From an uncultured Clostridia bacterium (GTDB lineage Bacteria > Bacillota > Clostridia > UBA1381), in contig CAKSGG010000175.1 in the NCBI GenBank assembly GCA_934454215.1, positions 1 through 6,214 on the forward strand: a stretch of DNA of 6,214 bases. Reading direction: 5' to 3'. The notes below the pieces were generated by a model. The model did not search any database, had not been told where the DNA came from, and saw only the letters and a list, made by a program, of their open reading frames with translations. Positions 1-6,032 of this stretch are shown here, in pieces (the stretch's first letter is position 1; each line of letters begins with the position of its first letter). Position numbers and translations under genes: made by a program.

Positions 1-654
1 GCCTATAATCGGTATTTTGAAGTTATTTATAATTTCATTTCTTCCGTAAATGGTTGTATCCATAGAATTTGCAAGCAAAATATACCCACAAGATAAAATA
101 AAACCAACAGCAAATCCGACAAAGGCATTACGGGCTATAGGCCAATTGTAATCATCAATATCAGGCACCTTAGCTTCTTCTATTACTTCAACAGATGCAG
201 CCTTTACAATTCTTATAATTTCATTCGGTACAATTTCAACAATCTCGTTGATGATGTCCGCAGCCATTTGTCTGTTTTGCGAAGTGGCTGAAATATAAAA
301 TGCCTCTGTTTCGTTAATAGCGCTTCCAGTAAGCATACCATTGATTTTTTTTGCCGTTAATTCCGAATATGTACCCCGCAATTTATTTGCAACCTGTTCC
401 AACACAGGATCGGAGCGAATTATTATCAAATACGTATCTACTAAAGATTTTGAAACTGTCAAGTCTCCTGTTGTAATATACCTGTCATCATTTTTCTCAT
501 TATAAACATAGAGCTTGGCAGTCGCTGTATATTCCGGATTTACAAAACAATATGTAAATCCTCCGAATGTCACCATTCCAATAATCGAAACAATAACAAT
601 CAGCAATATACTGTGCCATAAAGCAAGGAATACATCCTTTACAGTCAAATTCAT
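1..654 (-). CDS. Wzz/YveK-type polysaccharide chain-length determinant (partial, C-terminus off window)
   Basis: This is an open frame of 218 codons that runs off the left edge. The protein begins MNLTVKDVFLALWHSILL. It has a first membrane segment at about residues 13-38, an extracellular part, and a second membrane segment at about 175-196. The VNPEYTATAKLYVYN stretch just after the first span and the proline-containing AKVPDIDDYNWP stretch before the second span are typical of Wzz-family proteins of Gram-positive bacteria (YveK, CpsC, CapA). So is the cytoplasmic tail with D-T-T-I-Y-G-R and FKIPIIG. Such proteins control the chain length of capsule or exopolysaccharide and activate a partner BY-kinase of the CpsD type, usually encoded next; that gene would lie outside the window. 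Family members usually have about 220-250 residues, so little is missing. The start at 654 is preceded by GGAGG at 670-666, 11 bases away. An in-frame ATG at 672 overlaps that ribosome binding site and is less likely. The family call is firm; the polymer it serves is unknown. Confidence 0.9.
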   Translation of the reverse strand, partial: MNLTVKDVFLALWHSILLIVIVSIIGMVTFGGFTYCFVNPEYTATAKLYVYNEKNDDRYITTGDLTVSKSLVDTYLIIIRSDPVLEQVANKLRGTYSELTAKKINGMLTGSAINETEAFYISATSQNRQMAADIINEIVEIVPNEIIRIVKAASVEVIEEAKVPDIDDYNWPIARNAFVGFAVGFILSCGYILLANSMDTTIYGRNEIINNFKIPIIG

Positions 655-680
655 TAAAAATCGAACCTCCATATTTTATA

Positions 681-727
681 CTGCAATCAAAGCCCACAAA
701 GACACACCTTATGGGCTTTGATTGCAG
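681..727 (-). repeat. 15-bp perfect inverted repeat upstream of the Wzz-type gene
   Basis: The arms at 681-695 and 713-727 are exact reverse complements (CTGCAATCAAAGCCC and its partner) around a 17-base loop. As RNA on the minus strand this forms a strong hairpin that ends about 10 bases before the GGAGG site of the Wzz-type gene. No U-tract follows on either strand, so it is not a standard intrinsic terminator. It could protect or set the 3' end of the surface-protein mRNA, be an RNA processing site, or influence downstream translation. Confidence 0.75.
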
Positions 728-751
728 CACTTCCCTTTTGGGAAGTACTGC
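724..751 (-). repeat. 12-bp inverted repeat just after the surface-protein stop codon
   Basis: The arms at 724-735 and 740-751 pair around a 4-base AAAA loop (minus strand). One pair is a U-G wobble on the minus strand but a C/A mismatch on the plus strand, which suggests the minus-strand RNA is the functional form. The hairpin begins 8 bases after the stop codon of the 1171-residue protein. It shares the four bases 724-727 with the neighbouring 15-bp inverted repeat, so the outermost base pairs of the two hairpins compete. No U-run follows directly, so termination here would be inefficient at most. Confidence 0.65.
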
Positions 752-759
752 ATAAACTT

Positions 760-3700
760 TTACTTAACTTCTACCGTATAATATGAATTGCATGTTTTGC
801 CATCATTGATATAACGAATGTAAACCGCATACCAACCGTCTGTATTTTGTGTCCATGCACTGCCGTCCTGCGGATTGGTATATTGCTGATTCAATGATTT
901 TCCGTTAATATCCGGGAATTTTGCAGCAGCCGCTGAGAAGTCACTCCAGTTTGAAATATACATATCATCTGTGCCGATATATACGATAGTCACTTTAGTA
1001 ACATCAAATCCGCTTGCTGTAAGAATTATTTTGTTTTCTTCCGCAACCGCAAACGGAGCGTCTGTCGGCTGTGAATTATAATCATCAACGGTAAATGTAT
1101 AATACTTTGCAATTGACTTATTTAAGTTTTCATCGAAATACTTTATAAATGCGACATAATTTCCGTTAGTACCAAGTGCTTCTTTGTAATCAAGTGTATT
1201 AAGTACTTTTACATATCCGCCGCTGCCGTTTATATCAGGATATTTTTTACCGGCCTTTATAAAGTCATTCCAAGTAATATTGCTTGTCTTAACCTTAGAG
1301 TCTCCGACATACGCAATTCCTATTGTAGATGAAACATTTCCTGTCATTTTCAAAGTTTTTGTCTTTGTATTATACGAAAGAGCAGGAATTTCAAAGCTTA
1401 CAGCATCTTTGACATTGTATGTAATGTAATCAGCCTTTGTTGTTCCGTCCTCTTTAGTATATTTTACAAATGCAACATAGTTACCGCGTGTTCCGGGTGT
1501 TCTTTTTGTAAAATTATTATAGACAACATATCCTGCGGAAGTGTTTAAATTAGCATATTCTTTGCCTACGGCAACAAGTTTATCCCAATTTATATTATTC
1601 GCATCAAATGTTGCTCCGCCGACATAAACAATTCCGACTTTACAGCTTGCATCTTGTTTTTTTACAAGAGTAAGCGTGCTTCCGTCCCACTTTAGATACG
1701 GGATTTCAGGATTTTCAGGCTCAGGGTCAACAACCTGATTTTTCGTAAACTTCGCCGTATATGTTTTATCCGCCGTTACATTGCTGACCGTAAATTTCGC
1801 TGTGTCGCAAACCTTTGTATCGCCGTCATACCAACCCTCAAAGGTATAGCCGTCGTTTGCAGTTGCAGTAAGAGTTATACTGTCTCCCTCTGCCGCTTTA
1901 CCTCCGCCCGATACCATACCGCCGCCGTCTGTACCGACCTCTGCCGAAATCGTGTAATATACGGTATTCTTTGTAAATTTAGCCGTATATGTTTTATCTG
2001 CCGTTACATTGCTGACCGTAAATTCTGCCGTTTCGCAAACCTTTGTTTCACCGTCATACCAACCGTCAAAGGTATAACCGTCATTTGCAGCTGCGGTAAG
2101 GGTTATGCTGCCGCCCTTTGCCACTTTACCGCCGCCCGATACCGTACCGCCGCCGTCTGTGCCGACCTCTGCCGAAACCTTGTAATATGTAGTAAACTTC
2201 GCCGTGTATGTTTTGTCGTCGGCTGCGTCTTCAATCACAAATTCCGCCGTGTCGCAAACCTTTGTATCGCCGTCATACCAGCCGTCAAAGATATAGCCGT
2301 CATTTGCCGCAGCGTTAAGAGTTATACTTTCGCCGTCAAGTACCGTACCGCCGCCCGATACCGTGCCGCCGCCATCTGCCTTTGCGGTTATCGTATAGGT
2401 AACGTTATCGGTAAAGGTGACGATTCTGTTATCTGAAGTCCAATCAAAGGAACGCAGGTTTTTGGGGGCGCCGACAATTTCGGTCGGCATATTTTTTGTA
2501 GAACTGGCTGCAAATCCAAAGGAAGAAGTTCCAACGGCAGGCAACTTGGCATTTCTCCAGCCTTTGCCAAAGATGAATTTCGTAACCGGAATGTTTGCTG
2601 CAAAGCCGATGAAAGCGCCTTTGTAAGCAGGTGAAATTGTAAAGCCGCTCAAATCAAGTTCTTTAAAAACATCACTGAACTGACCGCATTGATTAAACAT
2701 TAAGCTCATGCTGACCGTCACATTTGATGTATCAAACTTATCTCCCAAATCCAATGTGAAAACCTTGCTTGATGATCCGCATCTGGTAAACATATTTCCC
2801 ATATTCACAACATTGGAAGTGTCAAATTTATCGCCCAAATCAAGGGTGAGAACCTTTGATTTTTCTCCGCAGCACATAAACATATAATCCGTATTCGTAA
2901 CCTTGGATGTATCAAACAGATTGCCTAAGTTCAGTGTAAAAACAGGGCTGTTTTGCCCGCAGCACATAAACATACTTGACATTTTGGTAACGTTTGATGT
3001 GTCAAAATTATCACCTAAATCAAGTGTAAAGCTTGTGCTGTTTTGCCCGCATTTGTCAAACATACTTTCCATATCCGTTACGTTTGAAGTATCGAGCATA
3101 TCAATACCCGTTATTGCGTTAATATTTAATCCTTGGTTAAATGCACGTCTGAGTGATGAGCCTGCTATGATTTTCCCGTCGCCGCCTATGTAAAGCTCCG
3201 TACCGTTCACCCATGCCTTTACGCTGCCGTCACTGCTTGCGGAATAGTCCGAATATGTGACATTTGTCAAATCGTAATCTGCCAAATCCACAAAATGCAC
3301 GGCGGTAAATCCGTTCTCGCTCAAATCCGTGACACCGTCGTTTTTTATTTTGCTTAAAAGCGTACTGGCATACTTGGTGTCGAACAGATAGGACGTCTTG
3401 TAAGTCTGAATTTTAAGATAATTTCTGTTATCGTTCGCTGTGCCGCTGATTTCCGTCACATTTTTTAATTTCGCAAAATCCGAGCCGTCCGAATTATCGC
3501 TGTATTCTAAATCCATAATGAGATTATCCGCCAAATGTACTTTCCGCATACTGGATATTAAACCCCAATTGTCTGTGTCGTTATCAACAAAGTACAGCGG
3601 TTTGTCACTGTAACATATTTGAATATCTAACGAAATTTCATCGGCAGCCATTGCTAAACGGCCATTACTTTCAATTTTACCGGAGTAAAGGTAAACCTTA

Positions 3701-4275
3701 CCTTTTGCGGCATATAACGCATACTCACTGGCTGAGATGAGATAACCCTCCAAAAAGTGGAACGTCCCTCCTTCTACACGAACCGCATTACCGGCGCTGC
3801 CCCCGGTATTACGAATTGTAACGCCGTTCACATAAACCTCACCGCCGGTTATCAAAACAATGGCTCTGCCATAGTCATACAGCGTGATTCCGGTTATTGT
3901 TCCGTTTCCGGTTATCTCAAGACTTCCGCCCTCTGCGCCGATGCCGCAAAGAATTTCATTTTTACCATGAATAGCATTCGGTGTGGTCAAGGTCTTTCCG
4001 TTTGTGTCCAAAACCAAATAATCGGCTGTGTTTGTCAGCGTATTTTCAGTCTTACAATTAACAAGCATCTGAATCGTTGCCTTATTCTCGGCTGTGGTAT
4101 CTAAAGCCACAGCCGCAGCCCACGCCGCATCAATTGTGGTGTAATACTCTGTGTTTCCGTTAAAGGTAACACTTGCAGCATTATTCTCCGCATAGCTTGT
4201 TATAGGCATAACGGTACATAGCATCGATATGCAGATAACAAAAGATAGTAAACCTTTCAATTTTTTAAACATCAT
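760..4275 (-). CDS. Large secreted mosaic surface protein with DUF285/BspA-like repeats, InlB-type B-repeats and a triplicated C-terminal module
   Basis: The protein has 1171 residues and a classical signal peptide: a basic start (MMFKKLKG), a hydrophobic core and a likely cut after SYA at residue 29. Residues about 30-100 hold an NGNTEYYTTIDAAWAAA stretch common at the N-terminus of clostridial surface proteins. Residues about 105-210 are rich in short strands and glycine (GGSLEITGNG, GGEVYVNGVTI, GGTFHF), which suggests a right-handed beta-helix. Residues 395-545 hold five DUF285/BspA-type repeats (DTSNVTxMxxMF). Residues 627-846 hold three InlB-type B-repeats (GGGTVSGGG...GYTFDGWYDG...TYTAKFT). 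After a short D-P-E-P-E-N-P linker, residues 860-1170 hold three copies of a module I do not recognise. No LPXTG sorting motif, terminal membrane anchor or SLH domain is visible, so retention on the cell is unexplained. No catalytic motif is seen; adhesion or a matrix role is inferred. The start is set by GAGAGGTG shortly before tandem ATG codons at 4275 and 4272, either of which could be used. The gene lies between a small gene and a Wzz-type gene on the same strand. Confidence 0.9.
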   Translation of the reverse strand: MMFKKLKGLLSFVICISMLCTVMPITSYAENNAASVTFNGNTEYYTTIDAAWAAAVALDTTAENKATIQMLVNCKTENTLTNTADYLVLDTNGKTLTTPNAIHGKNEILCGIGAEGGSLEITGNGTITGITLYDYGRAIVLITGGEVYVNGVTIRNTGGSAGNAVRVEGGTFHFLEGYLISASEYALYAAKGKVYLYSGKIESNGRLAMAADEISLDIQICYSDKPLYFVDNDTDNWGLISSMRKVHLADNLIMDLEYSDNSDGSDFAKLKNVTEISGTANDNRNYLKIQTYKTSYLFDTKYASTLLSKIKNDGVTDLSENGFTAVHFVDLADYDLTNVTYSDYSASSDGSVKAWVNGTELYIGGDGKIIAGSSLRRAFNQGLNINAITGIDMLDTSNVTDMESMFDKCGQNSTSFTLDLGDNFDTSNVTKMSSMFMCCGQNSPVFTLNLGNLFDTSKVTNTDYMFMCCGEKSKVLTLDLGDKFDTSNVVNMGNMFTRCGSSSKVFTLDLGDKFDTSNVTVSMSLMFNQCGQFSDVFKELDLSGFTISPAYKGAFIGFAANIPVTKFIFGKGWRNAKLPAVGTSSFGFAASSTKNMPTEIVGAPKNLRSFDWTSDNRIVTFTDNVTYTITAKADGGGTVSGGGTVLDGESITLNAAANDGYIFDGWYDGDTKVCDTAEFVIEDAADDKTYTAKFTTYYKVSAEVGTDGGGTVSGGGKVAKGGSITLTAAANDGYTFDGWYDGETKVCETAEFTVSNVTADKTYTAKFTKNTVYYTISAEVGTDGGGMVSGGGKAAEGDSITLTATANDGYTFEGWYDGDTKVCDTAKFTVSNVTADKTYTAKFTKNQVVDPEPENPEIPYLKWDGSTLTLVKKQDASCKVGIVYVGGATFDANNINWDKLVAVGKEYANLNTSAGYVVYNNFTKRTPGTRGNYVAFVKYTKEDGTTKADYITYNVKDAVSFEIPALSYNTKTKTLKMTGNVSSTIGIAYVGDSKVKTSNITWNDFIKAGKKYPDINGSGGYVKVLNTLDYKEALGTNGNYVAFIKYFDENLNKSIAKYYTFTVDDYNSQPTDAPFAVAEENKIILTASGFDVTKVTIVYIGTDDMYISNWSDFSAAAAKFPDINGKSLNQQYTNPQDGSAWTQNTDGWYAVYIRYINDGKTCNSYYTVEVK
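763..1698 (-). repeat. Three tandem copies of an unrecognised ~95-105-residue C-terminal module
   Basis: The copies lie at residues about 860-955, 961-1063 and 1074-1170 of the surface protein. Each has a short strand pair, then a core with V-x-I-x-Y-V/I-G, then N-x-x-W-x-D/K-F/L, then K-x-Y/F-P/A-D/N-I/L-N, and ends with G-x-Y-V/A-x-x-x-K/R-Y followed by a final Y-x-x-x-V strand. Examples are GIVYVGG, GIAYVGD and TIVYIGT, and NYVAFVKY, NYVAFIKY and WYAVYIRY. The copies are clearly related as proteins but diverged, with copy 3 the most different. The even pattern of beta strands and aromatic residues suggests a small beta-sandwich or ligand-binding fold. I cannot assign it to a named family from memory. 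Confidence 0.8.
1738..2397 (-). repeat. Three tandem InlB-type B-repeats (divergent InlB B-repeat domain)
   Basis: The repeats begin at about residues 627, 698 and 774, giving a period of about 71-76 residues (roughly 215-230 bp). Each has GGG-x-VSGGG, G-x-S-ITL-x-A-x-ANDGY-x-F-x-GWYDG-x-TKVC, and a closing TYTAKFT strand. This matches the divergent InlB B-repeat family found as stalk modules in Gram-positive surface proteins. Each copy keeps one cysteine after T-K-V. The second and third copies are also close in DNA sequence, so copy number may change by recombination. Confidence 0.88.
2641..3093 (-). repeat. Five tandem 30-residue DUF285/BspA-like leucine-rich repeats
   Basis: The units lie at residues 395-424, 425-454, 455-484, 485-514 and 515-545. 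Each starts DTSNVT (with small changes) and continues M-x-x-MF-x-x-CG-x-x-S, then FTLDLGDxF or a close variant. The DTSNVTxMxxMFxxC core is the hallmark of the DUF285 (Mycoplasma/Listeria lipoprotein) repeats. The usual unit is about 26 residues; here four units are exactly 30 and the last is 31. Each unit has a cysteine at the same place, and units 2 and 3 have two side by side. The function is probably structural or adhesive. Confidence 0.88.
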
Positions 4276-4306
4276 TTCGCACCTCTCAGTTTTATTTTTA
4301 TATTCA

Positions 4307-4335
4307 CCGAAACGGATTCTCTGTACCCGTTTCGG
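4307..4335 (-). repeat. 9-bp perfect inverted repeat in the leader of the surface-protein gene
   Basis: CCGAAACGG at 4307-4315 and its reverse complement at 4327-4335 flank an 11-base loop. On the minus-strand RNA the hairpin ends about 20 bases before the ribosome binding site of the surface-protein gene. No U-tract follows, so it is probably not a terminator. It could be a structured leader or a protein-binding operator. I see no known riboswitch consensus. Confidence 0.6.
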
Positions 4336-4351
4336 ACTGTCACAATATAAA

Positions 4352-4367
4352 GGCAGGCAAAACTGCC
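4352..4367 (-). repeat. Short 5-bp hairpin after the small gene, possible weak terminator
   Basis: GGCAG at 4352-4356 and CTGCC at 4363-4367 can pair around a 6-base loop. On the minus strand the hairpin is followed by TTTATATT, a poor but possible U-rich tail. It lies about 22 bases after the stop codon of the small gene. At best it would be a leaky terminator that lets some transcription continue into the surface-protein gene. Confidence 0.3.
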
Positions 4368-4389
4368 GAATTACTTTATATGCTTGATT

Positions 4390-4644
4390 TTACTCGTTTC
4401 TTTCCAGTAACACTTGGTCGGTTTTTGTTCGCAGCAAAAGCAGCATATCAAACTCTTTAAGAGTAAGTTCAAGCCCCTCTTTGCCGAACAGCGACAACAT
4501 TCTCGACAGATATTCCGTCCTTGTCATATCATTTCTGCATAATGCGAGGTTTTTAAGCTCTTCTTTCAACCTATTGTTAGTATCTAATTCATAATTAAAT
4601 TTTGCCACTTTATCAAATGTTATCTTTTTCTTTCTGAAAAGCAA
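4390..4644 (-). CDS. Small uncharacterised protein, probable TTG start
   Basis: I do not recognise this protein. It has about 84 residues, a basic start (MLFRKKKITFDKVAKF) and a mostly helical, charged remainder with no signal peptide or membrane span, so it is probably cytoplasmic. The frame also opens at an ATG at 4671, but that codon has no ribosome binding site. The TTG at 4644 has GGAGG exactly 8 bases upstream and leaves a leader of about 40 bases after the predicted promoter, so I prefer it. The last 25 residues (LELTLKEFDMLLLL, then QVLLERNE) resemble the opening of the OmpR-type winged-helix domain (LTPKEFDLLLLL...QVLSRE). The recognition helix and wing are absent, so this may be chance. 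The gene sits between the two-component pair and the surface-protein gene and is likely the first gene after a regulated promoter. A small regulator or adaptor is possible but unproven. Confidence 0.65.
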   Translation of the reverse strand: MLFRKKKITFDKVAKFNYELDTNNRLKEELKNLALCRNDMTRTEYLSRMLSLFGKEGLELTLKEFDMLLLLRTKTDQVLLERNE

Positions 4645-4652
4645 TATTTTCA

Positions 4653-4657
4653 CCTCC
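4653..4657 (-). promoter_or_regulatory. Ribosome binding site that decides the TTG start of the small gene
   Basis: The minus strand reads GGAGG at 4657-4653 with 8 bases to TTG at 4644-4642, an ideal spacing. The upstream in-frame ATG at 4671 would place this site inside the coding region and has no site of its own. This is why the shorter form is annotated. Confidence 0.7.
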
Positions 4658-4689
4658 GAGTAACTAAACATACTATTATTTATATTAAA

Positions 4690-4698
4690 ATTATATCA
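4690..4698 (-). promoter_or_regulatory. Extended -10 promoter for the small gene and surface-protein gene
   Basis: On the minus strand TATAAT occupies 4695-4690 and is preceded by TGA, giving the extended -10 form TGNTATAAT. At 17 bp upstream the bases read CATCCG, which is not a -35 box. Transcription would start near 4683. A perfect -10 without a -35 box fits a promoter that depends on an activator, and a direct repeat lies at about -44 to -74. The A/T-rich setting makes chance TATAAT matches possible. Confidence 0.6.
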
Positions 4699-4723
4699 AA
4701 AAACCACCCTTACGGATGGTTTT
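4698..4723 (-). terminator. Intrinsic terminator after the histidine kinase gene
   Basis: The minus strand forms a 10-bp stem (arms 4723-4714 and 4709-4700) closed by the stable tetraloop GUAA, of the GNRA type, with one U-G wobble. The descending arm runs into a TTTTTT tract ending at 4698. The wobble pair would be a C/A mismatch on the plus strand, so the site is oriented to end transcription of the regulator-kinase operon. Confidence 0.85.
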
Positions 4724-4726
4724 AGT

Positions 4727-4757
4727 CGTAATTGGTCGTTTTGTTGCGTAATTGGTC
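4727..4757. promoter_or_regulatory. 11-bp direct repeat, candidate LytTR-regulator operator
   Basis: CGTAATTGGTC occurs at 4727-4737 and again at 4747-4757, exactly 20 bp apart, which is about two helical turns. LytTR regulators such as AgrA, ComE and PlnC bind pairs of roughly 9-bp direct repeats spaced by about two turns, placed upstream of poor -35 regions. Here the pair lies at about -44 to -74 from the predicted start site and next to the genes of a LytTR two-component pair. I saw no third copy in the window. The repeat is seen; its binding by this regulator is inferred. Confidence 0.6.
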
Positions 4758-4760
4758 ATT

Positions 4761-6032
4761 TTAAGTATTTAATATAATGCAAGCGGTTAATATTCCGTTA
4801 TCATAACTGTATTTAATGTCACCGTCATATTTTCGTATTGCCGAAAGCATACCGGATATTCCGATACCCCGATTTTTAATCATACTGTTTTCTATAGAGA
4901 TGTCTTGTCTGCATGGATTTGAACATACAATCACGGTTTTGTCCGCGACCGTTCGCATATTAACCTTTATCTCTCCGTCGGATTTACATTCAGCACAGCC
5001 GTTTACTGCGTTTTCCAAAAGATTTGATAAAATAGCAACAAAATCCATATCGGATATTGATGTATCTTCTTTGGTGTCCGCCTCAACGGAAACCAAAATC
5101 CCATTCTTCTGCGCTTTTGTATAAAAACTGTTTAGAATGGCATTTACAGTGATATTCGGGCAAAAATCACTTATTTTTGCAGCATCCAAACTATCGTTAT
5201 ATTGTTTCAGATAACTGAGAGCCTCCTGAATTTCACCTTTTTTCAGCATAGACTCAATGTTTTGATTATGATGTCTGAAATCGTGCCGAATGGTTTTTGC
5301 CGCCAGTTCGTTTTCCTTTGCGGTTTTAAGCTGCCTTTGCAAATAAGCTATATTTTGTTTGATTAACTCAGTGTTGCTTTCAGCTATCATTGATTTAAGC
5401 GTGCCGAAAATAACCCACAAAATCGATATATAGATTAAAACGGAAACTGCAAAAAACGGAATATATCTGTCTATATTTTTGTATTCTGAATTGAAAATTA
5501 CAACGAATAATGCAAAGATTATCAGAAACAAAACAGAAACAACCGATATGGAATACCATGTTTTAAATCGTTTCCCTGATACGGCTCTTACCGAAGGACG
5601 CAAAAAGCGTATATATATGAGAGCCACCGGAATAAACAGAACAGTTCTTATAATATTTCTCGCATAATATATGACTATTTCCGATGCTTCTTTAAAAAAC
5701 ACACTGCATATAATAAGTGAAATACATACGAACATACTGAACACATTTGCATAGCTGATAAACAGAAAAATCTTTTTGCAAATCGGATCGGCAGAGTTTA
5801 ATATAAATACAAAAAATGCCATAACAATAGTACTTGTAAAGGCAACCGTATAATAACCCGGACTGTCCCCGAATGCTGCATAAGAAAGCATTACAAGGCA
5901 CACAAACATAACAAAGAATCCCAAATAAATCAATGCCGTTTTCCGTACGGAATACTTCAGCTCCGTCATTGCCCAAAAGGAAACCAGATGGGAAATTCCA
6001 AGCAAAACCATAGCCGCAAATATATGTATCAT
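4761..6032 (-). CDS. AgrC-like sensor histidine kinase (GHKL ATPase, multi-span membrane sensor)
   Basis: The protein has 423 residues. The N-terminal half holds about seven hydrophobic segments (near residues 3-20, 32-52, 60-79, 86-112, 120-143, 160-181 and 190-212) with short loops, so the signal is probably sensed in or at the membrane. A helical dimerisation segment follows, with the phosphoacceptor motif TIRHDFRHHNQNIESML and likely phosphorylated His250. The ATPase domain shows the N-box LSNLLENAVNGC (Asn337, Asn341) and the G-box NRGIGISGM at 387-395. These are the features of the HPK10/AgrC class, which pairs with LytTR regulators and often responds to peptides. The start ATG overlaps the stop codon of the upstream regulator gene (ATGA), and GAGGAGG lies about 10 bases before it, so the two are translationally coupled. 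A terminator follows about 40 bases after the stop. No agrB/agrD-like peptide genes are in the window, so the ligand is unknown. Confidence 0.92.
   Translation of the reverse strand: MIHIFAAMVLLGISHLVSFWAMTELKYSVRKTALIYLGFFVMFVCLVMLSYAAFGDSPGYYTVAFTSTIVMAFFVFILNSADPICKKIFLFISYANVFSMFVCISLIICSVFFKEASEIVIYYARNIIRTVLFIPVALIYIRFLRPSVRAVSGKRFKTWYSISVVSVLFLIIFALFVVIFNSEYKNIDRYIPFFAVSVLIYISILWVIFGTLKSMIAESNTELIKQNIAYLQRQLKTAKENELAAKTIRHDFRHHNQNIESMLKKGEIQEALSYLKQYNDSLDAAKISDFCPNITVNAILNSFYTKAQKNGILVSVEADTKEDTSISDMDFVAILSNLLENAVNGCAECKSDGEIKVNMRTVADKTVIVCSNPCRQDISIENSMIKNRGIGISGMLSAIRKYDGDIKYSYDNGILTACIILNT

Noticed and set aside
672..680. TATAAA on the minus strand just before the Wzz-type gene as a -10 box
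   Set aside because: A start from it would fall within or beyond the ribosome binding site, and no -35 box lies at the right distance.
500..730. Minus-strand frame of 76 codons starting at 730
   Set aside because: It overlaps the Wzz-type gene in another frame and crosses both arms of the 15-bp inverted repeat; the protein is cysteine-rich and unlike any family. The Wzz frame is clearly the real one.
2490..2560. LPAVGT stretch near residue 580, similar to a sortase signal
   Set aside because: It is not LPXTG, lies in the middle of the protein and is not followed by a hydrophobic segment and basic tail.
2417..3193. Plus-strand open frames of 69 and 96 codons within the large surface-protein gene
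   Set aside because: They lie antisense inside a long gene with clear domains, have no ribosome binding site of note, and arise from its repeated sequence.
4276..4389. Riboswitch in the surface-protein leader
   Set aside because: The leader is short and the only structures are two simple hairpins; no consensus of a known riboswitch class is visible.
5692..5976. Minus-strand frame of 94 codons inside the kinase gene
   Set aside because: It is a shifted-frame shadow of the membrane segments of the kinase.
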